This document shows positions 1-7,946 of a stretch of 19,130 nucleotides of DNA, piece after piece. Made by a program: the position numbers and the translations under genes. The notes beneath the pieces were generated by a model. The model was not told where the DNA came from. It did not search any database and saw only the letters and a program-made list of their open reading frames with translations. Source of the stretch: an uncultured Lachnospiraceae bacterium (GTDB taxonomy: Bacteria; Bacillota_A; Clostridia; Lachnospirales; Lachnospiraceae); contig CAJUMT010000044.1 of NCBI GenBank assembly GCA_910587495.1, positions 1-19,130 of the forward strand, written 5' to 3'. The stretch's first letter is position 1. The number at the start of each line of letters is the position of its first letter.

Positions 1-2312
1 ATGAATGGTATAAATGTCCCAGATGCAGCGGTGTGTTTCCTTTCACATTGTGGGGAAAATGCGTACACTGTGGGAAAGGGATTCCCAGAAAGATGACGCA
101 GGAAGATTTTGATGGGCTCAAATTTTGGCGGGCGCCTGTTCTAAGAGCGGTGCATGGTGATCCGCAGGCATATATGACGCGTATTAATACAGAGGAACAT
201 ACAGCCCAGCTTTCCCATAAGGATCAACGGCAAAAAACATGGTCAACTACGGAAGATTTTGAAATGAGATTTCAAAATGTCCATGTGGACAATGATCGTC
301 CAGTAGATATATTGAGCTGTACTACGACTATGGAAGTAGGTATTGATATTGGTTCGCTGACAGCAGTTGGCTTGAGAAATATTCCCCCTATGAGGGAAAA
401 TTACCAGCAGCGCGTCGGGCGTGCCGGTCGGAAAAGTGCAGCAATATCCACAATCGTTACATATACAGACAATAGGCCTCATGACAGCTATTACTTTCAT
501 AATCCTGAAAAAATCATTTCCGGTGTTCCCAGAACACCATGGATTGATGTTGAAAATAAAAAATTAGCATATCGACATATGAATGTAATTTGTGCTACAG
601 AATTTTTTGACATGATGGAGGCAGGGGCGGACGAAGTTGGGATTCGTGATTTTTTCCGGAAAGATTTTAAAAATTTTGAAAAGTTTATCGGTGGAAAAAG
701 AGAATCGGATTTTGAGTTGGAAACGCTTATTCCAGAAGGGATAGATTTCGATATAGCGGAATATAAAAAAGAAATTTTGTCTCGGCTGGAGGAATTGAGA
801 AAAAGCACGGAAGAATTTCCGGAGGAATATCAGGATGGTGATAACCATCAGGAAAAGAGTGTGCTGGACACTTTTTTGGAAAGAGGGATTTTTCCAACAT
901 ATTCTTTTCCTAAAGATGTTGTGAGTTTTTATGTGGAAAATGAAAAGGGATCATCCATTAAAGAAAAGCCGGAACGCGCTTTGGACATAGGGATTAGTGA
1001 ATACGCACCTGGACGGCTGGTGGTGATTAATAAGGTTACTTATAAATCAGGCGGTATTTACAGCTTTCATTCAAAATTTCGTGCGGATGAGCAGGAACAC
1101 CCTGCCCGGCCTTTTTTTGAAAGCAAAGAATATTTTAAAGATCTATACTATTGTGGAGACTCTGCCTGCAATTGGATGGGACTAAAGCAAGAAGACCAAT
1201 GCCCATTTTGTGGAAAATCAACCATTCGGAGTCAAAAGATGCTAAAGCCGTGGGGATTTGCGCCTGTCAATGGAACAAGCGCCAAGGAATCAGGGGCTGA
1301 AGCAGAAATGACTTATGCAGAGGAACCTTGTTACTCTATTACACCCAAGGAAAGTGAGATGGAGACGGTAATCGGTTTTAGAAACCTGCGCTATTCAAAG
1401 AGATCCGATGATCCGTTGATTATCTTGAATAAGGGGCCGAAATCTACAGGTTTTATGGTTTGTAAAGATTGTGGAGCTGCGGTTCCTGGAGATGATGAAG
1501 CGGTTCTTAGGAAGATATATAAACCGTATCGCCATCCGTATACAAATTATAGCTGCCATCATGGGGTAGGAAGAGTTGTAAACACTTATCTGGGTAATCA
1601 GTTTAGAACAGATATGGTGGTGTATGAGATTACCCTTGATGCAAAACAAGTAAATGTAAATTCTGGCGGGCTTTGGATACGAAGAGCTGGACAGACTTTA
1701 GCGGAGGCTATGACTTTGGCAGGCGGACGCTTGCTGGATATTGAATTTAATGAAATCAAAAGTGGGTATCGGTTGCGATATTCCGGAGATGGTTTTAAAG
1801 CATATGTAGATGTCTTTTTGTTTGACAGCCTTTCCAGTGGAGCAGGGTATTGTTCCGCATTGGCGGAAAGAACAGAGGAACTGATGGAGGAAACAAAAAA
1901 GATCTTGGTAAGCTGTCATGCCGGATGTGACAGTGCCTGCCATGAATGTCTGATGCATTACTGGAATCAACGGGTTCATGGCTTGTTAGACCGTTTTGCG
2001 GCGCTAGAGCTGTTGGAATGGTGCGAAAATTCCAGTCTTCCGTCAGAATTGTCTTATGATAAACAGGAAAAATTGCTGGAACCATTAAATGCTTTGGGAG
2101 CGGAATATAAAATAGTTGGGGATGGGATACATCATTTTGTTGCGATGCAAAATAAAAGATGCAAGATTGCAGCATATCCGGCGATGTGGTGTGAAAGCAG
2201 TATTTTGCTGCCAGCAGGGACAATTACACTTGCGGATAAACTTTTGAAATATGCTTTACCGAAAGCTGATGAATTAATTCGTAATGGATGGAAAAGATAT
2301 TTTAATGATTGA
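1..2312 (+). CDS. C-terminal part of a large SF2 helicase with DUF1998-type region (DruE-like), 5' end outside the window
   Basis: The reading frame is already open at base 3, so the GTG at 33 is not a start and the gene continues left of the window. Upstream of it the frame encodes a CPRC pair, followed by CVHC, forming a zinc ribbon. Helicase motif V (TTTMEVGIDIGSL, nt 321-359) and motif VI (QQRVGRAGR, nt 405-431) give the second RecA domain of a superfamily-2 helicase. Further cysteine pairs occur near nt 1190-1220 and 1460-1475. A C-x3-C-x3-C-x2-C cluster followed by NQRVHGLLDR (nt 1915-1995) is the hallmark end of DUF1998-type helicases. DruE of Druantia defence systems has this helicase plus DUF1998 layout and is about 2000 residues long; MrfA/YprA relatives are shorter. 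The DruE assignment is inferred from motif style only. No partner gene is visible downstream, so any companions must lie to the left. Confidence is high for helicase and moderate for DruE. Confidence 0.8.
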   Translation, partial: EWYKCPRCSGVFPFTLWGKCVHCGKGIPRKMTQEDFDGLKFWRAPVLRAVHGDPQAYMTRINTEEHTAQLSHKDQRQKTWSTTEDFEMRFQNVHVDNDRPVDILSCTTTMEVGIDIGSLTAVGLRNIPPMRENYQQRVGRAGRKSAAISTIVTYTDNRPHDSYYFHNPEKIISGVPRTPWIDVENKKLAYRHMNVICATEFFDMMEAGADEVGIRDFFRKDFKNFEKFIGGKRESDFELETLIPEGIDFDIAEYKKEILSRLEELRKSTEEFPEEYQDGDNHQEKSVLDTFLERGIFPTYSFPKDVVSFYVENEKGSSIKEKPERALDIGISEYAPGRLVVINKVTYKSGGIYSFHSKFRADEQEHPARPFFESKEYFKDLYYCGDSACNWMGLKQEDQCPFCGKSTIRSQKMLKPWGFAPVNGTSAKESGAEAEMTYAEEPCYSITPKESEMETVIGFRNLRYSKRSDDPLIILNKGPKSTGFMVCKDCGAAVPGDDEAVLRKIYKPYRHPYTNYSCHHGVGRVVNTYLGNQFRTDMVVYEITLDAKQVNVNSGGLWIRRAGQTLAEAMTLAGGRLLDIEFNEIKSGYRLRYSGDGFKAYVDVFLFDSLSSGAGYCSALAERTEELMEETKKILVSCHAGCDSACHECLMHYWNQRVHGLLDRFAALELLEWCENSSLPSELSYDKQEKLLEPLNALGAEYKIVGDGIHHFVAMQNKRCKIAAYPAMWCESSILLPAGTITLADKLLKYALPKADELIRNGWKRYFND

Positions 2313-2490
2313 TTCATGTTTTCAACAAACGGAAGTTATTTCTTTTATGAGTATTAAGAAGGATAATGGATTATTTGTTTTCTTATGTAGGTATTAGAAC
2401 TTCATATGGAAATATCTTGGTATGGTTTTAGTCTTTATAAGACACTGATATTTTGATGTAGAATAATATGGATGGAGTTGATAGTATAAA

Positions 2491-3786
2491 ATGATCACAG
2501 GACAGCAGGATTATTACATTAGTCTGATAGAACGATTGAGAAGGATGTCGGCAGAGACGGAATGGTTGGAATATAAAAGTAATAATACAGATCCTCAGAT
2601 GATAGGAGAGTATATTTCTGCTATAAATAATTCTGCCGCTCTAGAACGAAGAGAGAAAGGATATCTTTTATGGGGAAGTAATAATACAACACATGAAATT
2701 TTAGGAACAGATTTTTGCCCAGGGGTGGCGAAGAAGGGGAATCAGGAATTGGAGAACTGGCTTGTAGGCTTAAGTAATCCCAGATTAAATATTCAGTTTA
2801 TCGAAGTTAATGTGAGGGATAAAAGGGTAGTTATTTTGGAGATTCCCATGGCTTCGGTTAAACCTACGGCATTTGCGGGAGATGAGTATATTAGGATTGG
2901 TTCTTATAAGAAAAAGTTAAAAGATTTTCCTGAAAAGGAACGGGCATTATGGCAGTCATTTGAGACAACACCATATGAGATGCGGACTGCCAAAGAGAAC
3001 ATAACTGAGGAAGAAGTGACACGGCTGCTGGATTGTACTGCTTATTATACATTAATGAAACTTCCATTACCCAGTAATCGAAGCAGTATGATGCATAACA
3101 TGAAGGATGAGGAATTCATTCGTGAGATGGATAACGGGAATATTATATTACCAATATGGGGGCATTGCTGTTTGCGAAGGATTTGAATAAGTTTTCACAT
3201 TTAAAAAGAAAAGCTGTTCGAGTGATTCAGTATAAAGGAGCTTGGAAATATGATTATTCATCAGGATCTGGCAATGCGTGGCGCAGGTCCAATGATGGAG
3301 ATTTTTGATGCCAGGGTAGAGGCATCTAATCCGGGATGCTTGTTGGTGGATGTGAATCGAATTATTGATACGGCTCCGCATTCCAGAAATGAGGCCATGG
3401 CGTCATTTTTGAGGATGATTCATATTTGTGAGGAGCGGGGAAGTGGATTTGACCGTATGGAGGAGGCAATGAGTGCCTTGAGGATACCAGCTCCTAAGGT
3501 TGAAACGGGAGATGATTTTGCCAGAACCAAATTATATTGGTATGCGAATCTAAATAAATGGACAAAAGGGGATAAAATCCGTACTTGTTATCTGGCGACT
3601 TGTTATTATTATGTAAATGAGATTCCGGTGGCAAATGCTGTGTTAAGGGAACGGTTTGGCGTTGATGAGAAAAATATGTCTATTGTGTCAAGAATTATCA
3701 AAGACACAATGAACGCTGGATTCATAAAATTAGCTGATGAAAATGCTTCATTGAAAATGAGAAGATATATTCCATATTGGGCGTAG
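2491..3786 (+). pseudogene. Broken AlbA_2 (Schlafen-type)/RecG-like ATP-binding protein
   Basis: The first piece (2491-3186) is an AlbA_2 domain: TEWLEYKSN, a GEYISAINNSAAL segment, GYLLWG, and YIRIGSYKKKLKDFPEKER. Homologues are putative ATP-binding transcriptional regulators or helicase-like proteins of about 470-490 residues with a HATPase_c_4 domain and a C-terminal winged helix. Near nt 3152 the frame is lost: the next frame reads ITNMGALLFAKDLNKFSH, the expected continuation, so about one base is missing. That frame runs to VRVIQYKG (nt about 3237) and then jumps, within a few bases, into the frame of ELGNMIIHQDLAMRGAGPM. This skips a stretch of roughly 70 residues that family members carry there. 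The remainder (RNEAMASFLRMIHICEERGSG and a winged-helix tail ending in RRYIPYWA) is intact to the stop at 3786. A frameshift plus a deletion make a functional product unlikely. GGAG lies about 17 nt before the ATG. Confidence 0.75.
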
Positions 3787-3875
3787 ATTTTTATTTGATG
3801 TATATTTGATAGATTAAATATAGAAATCGTAAAATGTTGGAATTTATAGTTCTTTCTAGTGATTTTTTTATTTGA

Positions 3876-4200
3876 CGAATATTTGACTTTTATTTTCTTG
3901 TATACAATAAGATTACGAAAGATACCAAAGTGCCATTTCGGATGGAGGGCGGTTTTCGTGTTGATGATACGCCCGTTCACAGGGAGCTTAGGGAAGCGTT
4001 GGTGAACTGTATTATCAATACAGATTTTTATGGAAAATATGGCATTCTCATAATCAAAGAGGAAAATAAAATTGTATTTGAGAATCCCGGCTATATCAGG
4101 CTTGGGAAGGAAGATTTTGATCCGGACAGGACGTCGCTGACTTTAAAATTCATAAAAAAACAAGCGATAAAAAACGAGCGATAAAAGCAAGCGATAGATC
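3876..4200 (+). pseudogene. Relic of a second AlbA/RecG-like ATP-binding protein
   Basis: From about 3879 one frame reads VYNKITKDTKVPFRMEGG, then DDTPVHRELREALVNCIINTDFYG and KIVFENPGYIRLGK. This is the N-box region of the HATPase_c_4 domain in RecG-like AlbA_2 proteins. It is preceded by a stop at 3873, with no AlbA_2 domain in front. After DPDRTS the expected helices (the GERSGSG region) are absent. In another frame nt 4160-4200 encode TSDKKRAIKASDRS, which resembles the charged SDKK-type linker that I recall before the winged helix of such proteins. This suggests an internal deletion joining the ATPase core to the linker. It is not the missing middle of the gene at 2491-3786, because it comes after that gene's C-terminus; it is therefore a remnant of a second paralogue or of a duplicated copy. 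No functional product is expected. Confidence 0.6.
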
Positions 4201-4272
4201 GCCTGCGAAAAGAAGCATAATGAGAAGACAAGAAGGGAGGAAATTGCATACAGACAACTTCGATATCAGTAT

Positions 4273-4303
4273 AACACCCCGGCGGAAAACTCCGCCGGGT
4301 GTT
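4273..4303 (-). terminator. Hairpin terminator after asrC
   Basis: A 13-bp stem (ACACCCGGCGGA arm on the - strand, with one bulged base in the opposite arm) closes a 4-nt loop 11 nt beyond the asrC stop. The stem is very GC-rich. The T tract is short on both strands, so it may act on convergent transcripts from both sides, ending the asr operon and blocking read-through from the relic genes. Confidence 0.65.
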
Positions 4304-4313
4304 TATGTAAATA

Positions 4314-5288
4314 CTATCTGTCAAAATGGATACCGCTCCAATAGACGCAGTCTTTTATGATCGTCTCCGGCATCAGTTCCACCCCGTCTAAAGCCCATTG
4401 TTTATATTCCTCAAAACCAACCCGGTCGATAATATAGCCGACATGCTCTTTCCTTGCCGGTGCGTTTGGTGAGATATACTTTTCCACAAACTTATAGGTA
4501 TTCAGAATAATCTTTACGATATTATCCTCATCAGCCCACACAAGGAAGTCCTCTCCAAGGCGGGGATTCTTTTTCCCTGTTCTTCCCATGATAGACAGTT
4601 TATAATATTTTTTCTTACTCCTGGTCAAAGCCCGGGTAGGACATTTGGTGACACATACACCACAGCCAATGCATTTCTCTTCATCCCGGACAATCTTATA
4701 ATTTTCTACCCGAAGCGCGTTCACTGACAGGCTTTTACAGCCTTTTACACATGCCTGGCAATTGACGCACCTGGTGGGATCATACTGGGGCATCGTCATG
4801 CCAATAATGCCAAAATCATGCATTCTGGCCTTTGCACAGTCATTGGAACATCCTGTACAGGCAATCTTAAAATGCAGGTCATTGGGAAATACTTCCTTCT
4901 CAAGCCGCTTTGCAAGTCTGGCTGTATTATAATTTGCAAAGGGGCAGACATTATTGCCAATACAGGCGCTGATATTTCTTGTACCTGACGCCGGATAACC
5001 CGTATCCGGATCTGTCTGGTTAATATCCAGTTTTTCGATAATCGGCTGAAGCTCTTTATTAATTTTGTCCATATCTTCCAGCCGGATTCCTTCAATCTCA
5101 AAACCCTGGCGAGTCGTCAGATGTACATAGCCGTTTCCGTAAGTCTGCGCTATTTTCTGTACCATCCCAAGCACTTCTGCATCCAGGTATCCTCCTGGTA
5201 CACGAATCCTGGAAGCCCCGATCCCGCGTTCTTTCGATACACGAAACGCATTCTTTTTCAATTTCTTTGTATTTACATCCAAGCCCAT
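4314..5288 (-). CDS. asrC: Anaerobic sulfite reductase subunit C (siroheme subunit)
   Basis: AsrC is the catalytic siroheme subunit of cytoplasmic NADH-dependent sulfite reductase, reducing sulfite to sulfide in six electron steps. The siroheme-[4Fe-4S] ligands appear as C109-x5-C115 and C147-x3-C151. Two ferredoxin-type clusters follow, C174/177/180/184 (CVNCQACVKGC) and C206/209/212/216 (CIGCGVCVTKC). The protein has 324 residues against roughly 337 for the Salmonella protein. I place the start at 5288 (MGLDVNTKK) because AGGAGG sits 7 nt upstream, overlapping the asrB stop; the open frame extends 22 codons further but has no ribosome site. It is the last gene of asrABC, 11 nt after asrB. 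All cluster ligands are present, so it should be functional given a siroheme supply, whose genes are not in this window. Confidence 0.95.
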   Translation of the reverse strand: MGLDVNTKKLKKNAFRVSKERGIGASRIRVPGGYLDAEVLGMVQKIAQTYGNGYVHLTTRQGFEIEGIRLEDMDKINKELQPIIEKLDINQTDPDTGYPASGTRNISACIGNNVCPFANYNTARLAKRLEKEVFPNDLHFKIACTGCSNDCAKARMHDFGIIGMTMPQYDPTRCVNCQACVKGCKSLSVNALRVENYKIVRDEEKCIGCGVCVTKCPTRALTRSKKKYYKLSIMGRTGKKNPRLGEDFLVWADEDNIVKIILNTYKFVEKYISPNAPARKEHVGYIIDRVGFEEYKQWALDGVELMPETIIKDCVYWSGIHFDR

Positions 5289-5299
5289 TCCTGCACCTC

Positions 5300-6091
5300 C
5301 TAATCTATCAATTCTTTTCCGGCCACATAGTTGAACACAGGTCCGTCCAGGCACACATAAGACGAACCGATCTTACAATGCCCGCATTTTCCAAGTCCGC
5401 AGCACATCTTTCTCTCATGAGATACCCATATGCTTTCTTCCGGGACTCCCAGTTTTAAAATCTCCATAACTGTAAACTTAATCATTACCGGAGGGCCTAC
5501 ACATATAAACACGGCCTTTTCCATATCCCGAAATGTCAGATCCGGTATATATTTGGTCACCATTCCCACCGGCCCAACATACCCTTCCGGCGCATGATCT
5601 ACCGTCTTTATCACCTGTATCTTTGTCTCCCAGAACTTAAAATCCTCTTTAAAAAGCACATCTTCGGGAGATTTAAATCCCGCGATCAATGTGGCGCTCT
5701 GCACTTCGTCTGTATGCTTTGCAAAATAATCCACCACGCCTTTTACCGGAGACAAGCCTGTACCACCGGCTACCACCACCAGTTCTTTTCCTCTGAAATG
5801 ATTAAGATCAAACCCGTTCCCGTAAGGCCCGCGCAGAAACAGCTGATCACCCACATAATTTTCAAAGATCTCGTTAGTCACTTTTCCTACCCTGCGGATG
5901 GTCAAATCCACAGTTCCGTCTCCAATCCCGCTGACAGAAATAGGCGCCTCTCCAAATTTTGGAATTGACACTTCAAAAAATTGTCCGGGTTTTACATCTC
6001 CTGTAAACTCCATTCTGAACGTGTACTCCAGCGCCGTATGCCGGATAACCTCTTTAATCGTCGATAACCGGGGAATATATTCATTTTTCAT
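5300..6091 (-). CDS. asrB: Anaerobic sulfite reductase subunit B (FAD/NADH-binding, 2Fe-2S)
   Basis: AsrB is the electron-input subunit: it takes hydride from NADH onto a flavin and passes electrons through a [2Fe-2S] cluster to AsrA/AsrC. The fold is that of dihydroorotate dehydrogenase electron-transfer (PyrK) proteins. The visible signatures are the flavin-binding strand APISVSG (49-55), LRGPYGNGF (86-94), the dinucleotide loop VAGGTGLSP (107-115), CVGPP (197-201), and C-terminal iron-sulfur ligands C231, C236, C239, C247 (CGLGKCGHC then C). The length is 263 residues, close to the enterobacterial 272. The start overlaps the asrA end by 11 nt, with AGGAGG 8 nt upstream, so the two are translationally coupled. 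The asr context separates it from PyrK, which would sit with pyrD. Confidence 0.94.
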   Translation of the reverse strand: MKNEYIPRLSTIKEVIRHTALEYTFRMEFTGDVKPGQFFEVSIPKFGEAPISVSGIGDGTVDLTIRRVGKVTNEIFENYVGDQLFLRGPYGNGFDLNHFRGKELVVVAGGTGLSPVKGVVDYFAKHTDEVQSATLIAGFKSPEDVLFKEDFKFWETKIQVIKTVDHAPEGYVGPVGMVTKYIPDLTFRDMEKAVFICVGPPVMIKFTVMEILKLGVPEESIWVSHERKMCCGLGKCGHCKIGSSYVCLDGPVFNYVAGKELID

Positions 6092-7085
6092 GTTCTGCTT
6101 CCTCCTTTGCCAGACGGTTCACACAGTTTGCATAAGATATATATTCTGGGCAGACATCATCACACCTTCCGCAGCCTACGCACATGGGATATCCGAACCT
6201 TTTTTCAAAATCATAGATTTTATGCATGACCTTAAAACGCATTCTGTCTGCCTGATTTGTCCGAAAACTATGGCCGCCCGCCATATCCGTATATCCGTCC
6301 ACCTGGCAAGACGCCCATACGCGCCGCCTTTCTCCTACCTTCTCATTATCTTTATAAAAAATATCCTGCATGGTAAAACAAGTACAGGTAGGACAGACAA
6401 AGTTACAGCGTCCGCAGCCGATACACCTGCCTCCGTATTCTTTCCAGATCTCATTTGCAAAACTTTTATTGGACAGATTTTGGGGAAGTGTAACTTTTTC
6501 TTCGTTTTCCGTTACATAATCCGGCGTTACCTCACAGAGCACGCCTCCTTCTATAAAGCTTTCAAGTTCGCCGCATTTGATGTCCGCCCAGACTTTATCA
6601 CCGTCTACTTTCAGGTAAGCATCATATGTATCTGCACGATTGCTCCCCATACTGACGCAAAAACCGGATTTGCAGGTGACCGCGCATCCCATCAAAATAA
6701 ATTTTGTACGAGCCCTCAGTCTCGCATAATAAAAATCCTCGAACCCATTTTTAAGATAGATCTCGTCCAGACGTTTCACTGCGCAAAGATCGCAGGCGCG
6801 CAGAAAAATCAACCGGTCCTTATCAGGTTCTTTGGGTACTTTTGTCTCATCCTCTGTAAAATAAAACAGCGTTTCATTGATGGGCAGGAGCGCCTCTTTA
6901 AAAGAATAATCCGACTTTTCGTCCCAGATAATCTCGTCCAGAGAACCAACGGTTCCATAGCGAATAATATCCGTGTCGGAGAAGCACCCTTCTCCTTCCA
7001 TCAGTTTCGGTGCAAATATATCGTACTGCGCCATCCACTGATGAAACATCTTTTCTGCCTCTTGCCTGGTCAATTGATATCCCAT
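6081..7085 (-). CDS. asrA: Anaerobic sulfite reductase subunit A (ferredoxin-like)
   Basis: AsrA is the iron-sulfur electron-relay subunit of the cytoplasmic sulfite reductase, linking the AsrB flavin to the AsrC siroheme. Two [4Fe-4S] motifs are seen near the C-terminus: C221/224/227/231 (CIGCGRCNFVC) and C302/305/308/312 (CVGCGRCDDVC). The N-terminal part has the family's LRACDLCAVKRLDEI segment (95-109) and several extra cysteines (134, 138, 143). The length is 334 residues, against about 347 in Salmonella. The start MGYQLTRQ has AAGGAG 6 nt upstream. It is the first gene of the asr operon; the promoter and a putative activator dyad lie within 90 nt upstream, directly after a CRP/FNR-type regulator gene that runs in the same direction. 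Confidence 0.94.
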   Translation of the reverse strand: MGYQLTRQEAEKMFHQWMAQYDIFAPKLMEGEGCFSDTDIIRYGTVGSLDEIIWDEKSDYSFKEALLPINETLFYFTEDETKVPKEPDKDRLIFLRACDLCAVKRLDEIYLKNGFEDFYYARLRARTKFILMGCAVTCKSGFCVSMGSNRADTYDAYLKVDGDKVWADIKCGELESFIEGGVLCEVTPDYVTENEEKVTLPQNLSNKSFANEIWKEYGGRCIGCGRCNFVCPTCTCFTMQDIFYKDNEKVGERRRVWASCQVDGYTDMAGGHSFRTNQADRMRFKVMHKIYDFEKRFGYPMCVGCGRCDDVCPEYISYANCVNRLAKEEAEHEK

Positions 7086-7117
7086 AACGGCTCCTTTCTT
7101 AGATCCTTTTATTTAGC

Positions 7118-7130
7118 TAGGCATATTTTA
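7118..7130 (-). promoter_or_regulatory. Putative -10 and start of the asr promoter
   Basis: On the - strand a TAAAAT hexamer (7130-7125) lies about 40 nt before the asrA start codon, putting transcription start near 7118. No good -35 hexamer is found at the right spacing, as expected for an activator-dependent promoter. The dyad centre at 7159.5 falls about 41 nt upstream of the inferred start, the classic class-II CRP/FNR position. Confidence 0.45.
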
Positions 7131-7141
7131 TCAAGAACGGC

Positions 7142-7170
7142 AAAAAAATTCCGTGACGTTCATCACGGAA
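7142..7170 (-). terminator. Hairpin with T7 tail after the regulator; also a GTGA-N6-TCAC dyad
   Basis: TTCCGTGA-N6-TCACGGAA (7149-7170) is a perfect 8-bp inverted repeat. Read on the - strand it is followed at once by seven Ts, which makes a standard intrinsic terminator 17 nt after the stop of the CRP-like gene. The same bases contain GTGA-N6-TCAC, the core of a CRP-type operator, in front of asrA. Both readings are compatible. The terminator is seen directly; the operator role is inferred. Confidence 0.75.
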
Positions 7171-7187
7171 TCTTACTTTTTTCTGCT

Positions 7188-7883
7188 TTATTCAATCTTT
7201 CCAGTCTTAAAAAATACCGCCATACGATCAGAATCCAGGATCGTAATCCGCTTCTTCTCCATCTTTATAAGGCCATAACCCGACAGCAGGTTACAAAGGC
7301 GGGAAGTTGTCTCCCTGGGCGCTCCCAAAATATCCGCAAGGAAAGTTACCGGCATATTAATGTCTATCTCTATCCCTTCAGGCGTGCGCTTTCCAAAATC
7401 CCTGGAAAGCTTCCAAAGCTTTGCTGCCAGTTTCTTCTCCAGTCCGATGCTTCCCATAGTATTTTTAAGTTGATGACACAGTCTCCAAGCTTTCCACTCC
7501 TGTATCGTAAGTACCGCTTTGACCAAAGTAAAGTCCTGTTCCATCCCATACAGAAATCGGGACACAGGGATCACAAAGATCCGGCTTGTTTCAATAGTCT
7601 CACAATAACAGGAGGTAAGCTGAAAATTCTGTACATGCTCATTTAGAAGAACACCGCTCCCAAAGATAAAGATGATCTTACGCCGCCCCGCACAGGTCAG
7701 ATTATAGACCATAGATTTTCCTGTCAGCTGAATACAAACCGATCGGATGGGTTCTTTGGCACGCATGAGCAGACTTCCTTTTTTAAACTCTTCTACTCTG
7801 CCCGCATGCCACAGCCAGTCGAGGGTGCTATGGGACACATCCTTAAACATTTTGAACTTTTTCAGCGGATTCTTTCCCTGCAT
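7188..7883 (-). CDS. CRP/FNR-family transcription regulator, probable asr activator
   Basis: The protein has 231 residues, with an N-terminal cyclic-nucleotide-type beta-barrel (about 10-115), a dimer helix (about 118-145) and a winged helix-turn-helix (about 150-225). The recognition helix carries PRETTSR (189-195), matching the R-E-x3-R residues by which E. coli CRP contacts GTGA. The usual cAMP-binding signature (GE near the phosphate pocket with a following R) is not visible, and the FNR N-terminal cysteine set is absent, so the ligand is unknown; six scattered cysteines (50, 64, 92, 94, 136, 197) could allow thiol or metal sensing. It sits between the sorbitol and asr operons, all in one direction, and a GTGA-N6-TCAC dyad lies before asrA. 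Control of sulfite reduction is therefore the best inference. The start at 7883 has only a weak AGGTG site. Confidence 0.85.
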   Translation of the reverse strand: MQGKNPLKKFKMFKDVSHSTLDWLWHAGRVEEFKKGSLLMRAKEPIRSVCIQLTGKSMVYNLTCAGRRKIIFIFGSGVLLNEHVQNFQLTSCYCETIETSRIFVIPVSRFLYGMEQDFTLVKAVLTIQEWKAWRLCHQLKNTMGSIGLEKKLAAKLWKLSRDFGKRTPEGIEIDINMPVTFLADILGAPRETTSRLCNLLSGYGLIKMEKKRITILDSDRMAVFFKTGKIE

Positions 7884-7946
7884 GACGCACCTGCCTTTAT
7901 CTTTTTATCATGATAACACAGATCCGTCCAAAACACACTATCTTCT

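Noticed and set aside
33..35. GTG at 33 as the start of the helicase gene
   Set aside because: The frame is open upstream to base 3 and there encodes a CPRC pair that completes a zinc ribbon with CVHC, so the GTG is internal.
4163..4196. Three AGCGATA heptamers as replication or plasmid iterons
   Set aside because: They are only 13-14 bp apart, few, and explained by a repetitive linker-coding sequence in the relic gene; no replication gene is near.
5898..7646. A 582-codon + strand open frame across the asr genes and regulator
   Set aside because: It lies antisense to asrB, asrA and the CRP-like gene, all of which have clear motifs; its translation is low in recognisable domains and looks like the mirror of the real coding frames.
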